Assembly (NCBI GenBank): GCA_934670175.1
Contig: CAKUOX010000002.1
Span: 24,288-88,287 of the forward strand
Direction: 5' to 3'
DNA: 64,000 bases
Source of the DNA: an uncultured Clostridia bacterium
Lineage (GTDB): Bacteria; Bacillota; Clostridia; Christensenellales; Aristaeellaceae
Numbering within the stretch: the first letter of the stretch is position 1; every line of letters begins with the position of its first letter. A program made the position numbers and the translations under genes. The notes under the pieces were generated by a model. That model had not been told where the DNA came from. It did no database searches and saw only the letters and a list, made by a program, of their open reading frames with translations. Positions 60,584-64,000 of the stretch are shown here, piece after piece.

Positions 60584-61275
60584 TGCTCTTCCTCCAGCAG
60601 CCTGATAATCTCCGAAAAATCGTGTACGATCGGCCCGTCCCAGCCGTCGCCGCCGTCGCGCAGCATCTGCGCCGCACGCATGCCCACATTCAGCGCGCCG
60701 CGCAGGTTGCATTCGCGGTCGTCGACAAACAGGCATTCCTCGGGGCTGACGTTCAGCGCTTCGCAGATCGCAGCGTACATGCGCGGGTCGGGCTTGCAGG
60801 TGCCGATTTCGGTGGAGACCACCATCGCGTCGAAATACCGCGCCTCCGGGCGCTGCATCGCAAATTCGCGGAACGAGGGCATCGCGTCCGACAGCACGCC
60901 GATGCGATGATCCTTGTGGATATGCGCAAGCGCAGCTTCCACATCCGCATACCAATGGTAGCGCGCGGGGTTCCAGGTGAAGTCCCAGTTCAGCGCGTCG
61001 AGCTGGCTTTCCGTAAGCGCCCAACCCATGCGCCGCGCCACGTTCGCAAGGAACTGCCGCCGCAGCAGCGCTTCCTCCGCTATGCCGTGCACGAGCACAT
61101 CCTCGCGCAGCACCGGCGCTTCCGCGCGGCAGGCTTCCTTCCAGGCGGCGCCGGGAATATCGCGCGCATGGTCGCCCAGCAGCGCTTCATATTCCGTGGG
61201 CACGTTCCAATCGTTAAAATGTGCGGGGCGCACCATTACGCCGCCCGCGTCCAGAATCAGGCTTGTGGTTCGCAT
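60580..61275 (-). CDS. HAD-superfamily hydrolase
   Basis: A 231-residue HAD phosphatase-fold protein. Motif 1 is LILDAGGVM, in which the second acidic residue of DxD is replaced by Gly, as in the YihX-type branch (DxGxVL). Motif 2 is GVLSDA, motif 3 CKPDPRMY (Lys), motif 4 CLFVDDRECN. Substrate unknown. It overlaps the AI-2E transporter end (19 bp) and its stop is overlapped by the methyltransferase start, so all three form one operon. Confidence 0.85.
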   Translation of the reverse strand: MRTTSLILDAGGVMVRPAHFNDWNVPTEYEALLGDHARDIPGAAWKEACRAEAPVLREDVLVHGIAEEALLRRQFLANVARRMGWALTESQLDALNWDFTWNPARYHWYADVEAALAHIHKDHRIGVLSDAMPSFREFAMQRPEARYFDAMVVSTEIGTCKPDPRMYAAICEALNVSPEECLFVDDRECNLRGALNVGMRAAQMLRDGGDGWDGPIVHDFSEIIRLLEEEH

Positions 61276-62507
61276 GGCGTTTCTTCCTCTTTCGTCGCTT
61301 CGCCCGCCGCGGGCGCTTCATCGCGCAGCTCCTCGGGAGCGTGCTCGTATTCTGCGGTTTCCGTGGGCAGGTGTTTCTTATGCAGCCGCGCGTAGACGAA
61401 CGTGCGGCAGATGGCGTAGCCCAGCGCGAACAGCGGCACGCTGACCAGCATGCCCACGAAGCCGAACAGGCCGCCGCCGATCACGATGGCGATCATGATC
61501 TGCAGCGCGGACATGCCCACATAGTCGCCCAGAATGTGCGGGCCGATCAGGTTGCCGTCCAGCTGCTGCAGCACCAGCACGAACACCGAGAACCACAGCG
61601 CGCTCATCGGGTTCACCATCAGCAGGATCAGCGCACAGGGCGCCCAGCCGATGAACGGCCCGAAGAAGGGGATGATGTTCGTTACGCCGATGATCACGCT
61701 GATGAGCAGCGGATATTCCATCTTGAAGATCAGCATGCCCACATAGCAGATCGCGCCGATGATGGCGGAATCCACGATCTTGCCGTTGATGAAGCCTGCA
61801 AAGATGTGGTTGGCCTTGCGCGTCCAGTAGATCAGCGTTTCGATCTTCTCACGTTCCATGATCGAATAGCCGATCTTCTTCATCCGCGCGCACAGCCGCG
61901 CCTTGTCCATCAGTATGTAGAAGGCGGTAATCAGCCCGACCAGCAGCTGATACAGCGAATTGACCACGCCCGACGAAATGCTCACGATGTTGTTCAGCAG
62001 CATCGTGATGTTCTTGATCTGGCTGGAAACGATGTTTTCCCACGCCACCACCAGCTCGTCGCCGTTCACGCTCAGTATGTCAAACTTCAGCAGCAGCCTG
62101 TTCAGCTCGCCCGAGTTGTTTTTCAAAAACGCGGTAATGTACGCGACGATCGAGGTGATCGACTGGATCAGCTGCGGCAGCAGCAGCCTCAGTAGCACGA
62201 ACACGATGGTCAGCAGCATCAGCACCGAGATCGCCGTGGAGATCAGGCGCTTGCCGTGCACATGTTTTTCGCGGAAAAAGGCGCTCTTGTCCAGCACGCT
62301 TTCAATGTGCCGCTGCGCCGGCCCCAGCAGAAACGCGATCGCAAAGCCGATGAAAAACGGCGACGCCAGTGAGAATATTTTGCAGATAAAGGCCCATACG
62401 CCGTCGAAATAATAGATCAACGCCCCGAACAATATCGCGAACGCCACCACAATAATTCGACCTTTTACCTCGAAGCGCTCCAGCTCCTTTGAAAACGGCA
62501 GTTTCAT
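61257..62507 (-). CDS. AI-2E-family transporter (TqsA/PerM-like)
   Basis: A 416-residue membrane protein with about eight helices, usually called AI-2E or PerM family; members include the AI-2 exporter and sodium-proton antiporters, so the substrate is not known. FVLLRLLLPQLIQSITSIV and the hallmark block GVTNIIPFFGPFIGWAPC and QQLDGNLIGPHILGD are present. The C-terminus is an acidic, low-complexity tail (EAPAAGEATKEEETPCEPQA). The start at 62507 follows GGAGGTAGAA. First gene of a three-gene operon. Confidence 0.9.
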   Translation of the reverse strand: MKLPFSKELERFEVKGRIIVVAFAILFGALIYYFDGVWAFICKIFSLASPFFIGFAIAFLLGPAQRHIESVLDKSAFFREKHVHGKRLISTAISVLMLLTIVFVLLRLLLPQLIQSITSIVAYITAFLKNNSGELNRLLLKFDILSVNGDELVVAWENIVSSQIKNITMLLNNIVSISSGVVNSLYQLLVGLITAFYILMDKARLCARMKKIGYSIMEREKIETLIYWTRKANHIFAGFINGKIVDSAIIGAICYVGMLIFKMEYPLLISVIIGVTNIIPFFGPFIGWAPCALILLMVNPMSALWFSVFVLVLQQLDGNLIGPHILGDYVGMSALQIMIAIVIGGGLFGFVGMLVSVPLFALGYAICRTFVYARLHKKHLPTETAEYEHAPEELRDEAPAAGEATKEEETPCEPQA

Positions 62508-62689
62508 TTCTACCTCCACATCGGTTACGATAATTATACAGATACATATCTATTATAACACGAGCACAAGCGTGCGGTCAATGAAGCTCTGCCCGCGAAC
62601 ACGGAAAAAACGCGCCAATTTTAGACTTAAAATCGACTTTTTTGTCCGAATTTCTACCTATTTAAATAAGCGTATGAAAGATCAATGTG

Positions 62690-63787
62690 TCAGTCATGGC
62701 TCGCAGAGGCTGCGCGGCGCGCGTCAGCCAGCTGCGCCAGCGCCTCGGACGCGGCAATCTGCCCGTCCAGAAATTTCCGAACGATCGTCTGGCAATCGCC
62801 GTGCGCACAGGCAAAGGCATCGGGCGCGACCAGGCTGCACCGGTGCGCCAGCGCATCCAGCGGCGCATAGGCGGAGAAGTCCGAATAGATGCGATCGTCC
62901 GTCACACTCAGCGCGCCGATGCCGCTCAGCGCCCGCTGCGATTCCCCGCTCAGCAGATGCTCTATCAGCGCGCGGCTCAGCGCCATGCGCTCCTGAGCGT
63001 CGTCGCCCATCTGATAAACTGCGCCTGCCAGCAGCAGCTGATCCGCCCACATGTATTCGCCCGAAGCGTCCAGCACCCAGTCCGCGTCGCGCCCCGCGTC
63101 GCGCAGCCGCGCCAGCCGTCCTATGTCCGCCTGGGTCGCGATCGCCGCACCGGCGGGCGCCGAAGCCCTTGCGGCGGCGGGCAGGCCCAGGTCGACGCCG
63201 CTGTCCGGCACGATTTCGTCGCCGGTTTCATCGGTGCTCGGGTCGCCGCTCAGCAGGCCGATCAGCGCGCCGGCGTAGCAGCAGCCGTCCGCGTCCTCCG
63301 GAAGCGCCGGCGCTTCATCCGCAGCGTCCGCTGCTTCGCGTACAATAATGTAGCCGCCCATGGCCACGGGCAGCGCGTAGCCCTGCCCGACATTGCGCAG
63401 CTCCGGCCGCAGCGCGCCGGAAGCGTCCAGCAGCGCCAGATCGGCCGCACTGCTCAGCACGCCCGGGGAAAACAGCAGCAGCTCCGGCGGCCGTATGCCC
63501 GACGTGCGCAGTGTGCGCATCGCCTCGCGGCTGACGGGCGTGAATTCCACATATACGCCCTCGTGCTGCTTTTCGAAGGTTGCGGCGCAGGCGTTCAGCC
63601 AGCGGATAAAGCTGCCGTCGCATTTCCAGTCGGCGCACACCCATGCGCGCAGCACGCCGTTCCAGCCGGCGTATTTCTGCTGGACATAGCGCTGCCTGTC
63701 CGGCGGCAGATCGCGCGCCAGCCGCACCGCGCCGACTGCCAGCATCGCCAGCAGCAGCGCGCAAACGCACCTCGCAAATCGTCTCAT
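62690..63787 (-). CDS. exported solute-binding-like protein
   Basis: A 365-residue protein with signal or anchor peptide MRRFARCVCALLLAMLAVGAVRLA. The plan resembles an extracellular solute-binding protein family 1 (NACAATFEKQHEGVYVEFTPVSREA; MGGYIIVREAADA), but it is diverged and lacks a lipobox. No ABC permease is adjacent. Acidic and Ala-rich segments separate the lobes (PALPEDADGCCYAGALI). Function unknown. GAGGGG precedes the ATG. Confidence 0.6.
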   Translation of the reverse strand: MRRFARCVCALLLAMLAVGAVRLARDLPPDRQRYVQQKYAGWNGVLRAWVCADWKCDGSFIRWLNACAATFEKQHEGVYVEFTPVSREAMRTLRTSGIRPPELLLFSPGVLSSAADLALLDASGALRPELRNVGQGYALPVAMGGYIIVREAADAADEAPALPEDADGCCYAGALIGLLSGDPSTDETGDEIVPDSGVDLGLPAAARASAPAGAAIATQADIGRLARLRDAGRDADWVLDASGEYMWADQLLLAGAVYQMGDDAQERMALSRALIEHLLSGESQRALSGIGALSVTDDRIYSDFSAYAPLDALAHRCSLVAPDAFACAHGDCQTIVRKFLDGQIAASEALAQLADARRAASASHD

Positions 63788-63852
63788 TTTGCCCCTCCCG
63801 TCTCAGCGTATGAGGCCTGAAAAAAATAATTCAAAAAAGTTGAAAAAAGGGG

Positions 63853-64000
63853 TTGACAAACAAAATGGTATTTGCTATAATATCATCTGTTGCCGCGAGA
63901 GCGAGTGAGTGAAGCGGCAGCAAAGCGATCCTTGAAAACGATACAGCGAGAGCGAAGAGGAAAAGAGAAGTCAGAATAGAAATGAGTGAAACGCCGTAAA
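63853..64000 (+). promoter_or_regulatory. rRNA-operon-type promoter and leader (runs off the window)
   Basis: TTGACA (63853-63858), a 17-bp spacer and TATAAT (63876-63881), preceded by an A-rich tract like an UP element. The leader that follows has GAGAGCGAGTGAGTGAAGCG-type repeats and CCTTGAAAACGATACAGCG, the kind of sequence seen in rRNA leaders and spacers. No frame is open. The 16S gene is expected just beyond position 64000. Confidence 0.65.

Overview
This 64-kb window is chromosomal DNA from a low-GC-lineage (Firmicutes) but G+C-rich anaerobe, most likely an uncultured gut-type member of the Clostridia. A Christensenellales-like relative is my guess and cannot be proved from sequence alone. 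The evidence is Gram-positive regulatory signatures (a perfect CIRCE operator before groES-groEL, a DinR/LexA-type box before recA, Bacillus-type parS sites, many TTGACA/17-bp/TATAAT promoters with AGGAGG ribosome sites) and many small secreted or wall-associated proteins. No phage, insertion sequence, CRISPR array or tRNA gene was found.

The window contains the replication origin. dnaA (23.3-24.7 kb) has DnaA boxes on both sides (24.66-25.0 kb and 23.16-23.34 kb), so oriC looks bipartite as in Bacillus. Four parS centromere sites lie 23-24 kb from dnaA (47.5-48.8 kb). An rRNA-type promoter and leader begin at the right edge (63.85 kb). The usual dnaA-dnaN-recF-gyrB order is absent: dnaN is followed by mnmE, cysK and cysE, and mnmG-rsmG sit about 21 kb away at the left edge.

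Layout: 0-3 kb mnmG-rsmG, a small lipoprotein and an ECF S component; 3.4-6.7 kb recA, a PAP2 phosphatase and a BMP-family nucleoside-type binding protein; 7.0-10.4 kb an accessory-looking block (MarR regulator, cytidylate-kinase-like protein, MATE pump, and a frameshifted CatB/Vat acetyltransferase); 10.6-12.9 kb a polar amino-acid ABC transporter; 13.5-16 kb secreted SH3 and unknown proteins; 16.1-18.8 kb a PhoP/PhoR-type two-component system plus an isochorismatase-fold hydrolase; 18.9-24.7 kb cysE, cysK, mnmE, dnaN, dnaA; 25.1-32.3 kb secreted or envelope proteins (degenerate deacetylase, VanY-type carboxypeptidase, BspA-like protein) and a GNAT-deaminase fusion; 32.6-36.3 kb groEL-groES, dCMP deaminase, M24 peptidase; 36.5-40.6 kb a giant Ig-repeat protein ending in a glycerophosphodiesterase domain; 40.7-47.4 kb pgsA-rimO-ftsK-cvpA-DUF5711-like; 47.6-51.6 kb degenerate metallophosphoesterase, radical SAM activase-like, WalJ-like hydrolase, membrane protein; 51.8-56.3 kb phospholipase C-like, cardiolipin synthase, ferritin-like unknown, and a histidine-kinase/GtrA chimera; 56.5-63.8 kb gdhA, asnA, an rRNA m5C methyltransferase, a HAD protein, an AI-2E-type transporter and a solute-binding-like protein.

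The most notable unexplained signal is two families of dispersed, strongly structured intergenic repeats (called A, five copies, and B, three copies). They always lie at gene ends. In three places (A1 and B1 at 1.9-2.5 kb, A2 at 13.2-13.5 kb, B2 at 48.6-48.8 kb) they are flanked by two copies of the same hairpin: a terminator, or in one case a parS palindrome. Several stems differ between copies in compensatory fashion. They look like small mobile or RNA-structured elements that insert at hairpins and duplicate them.
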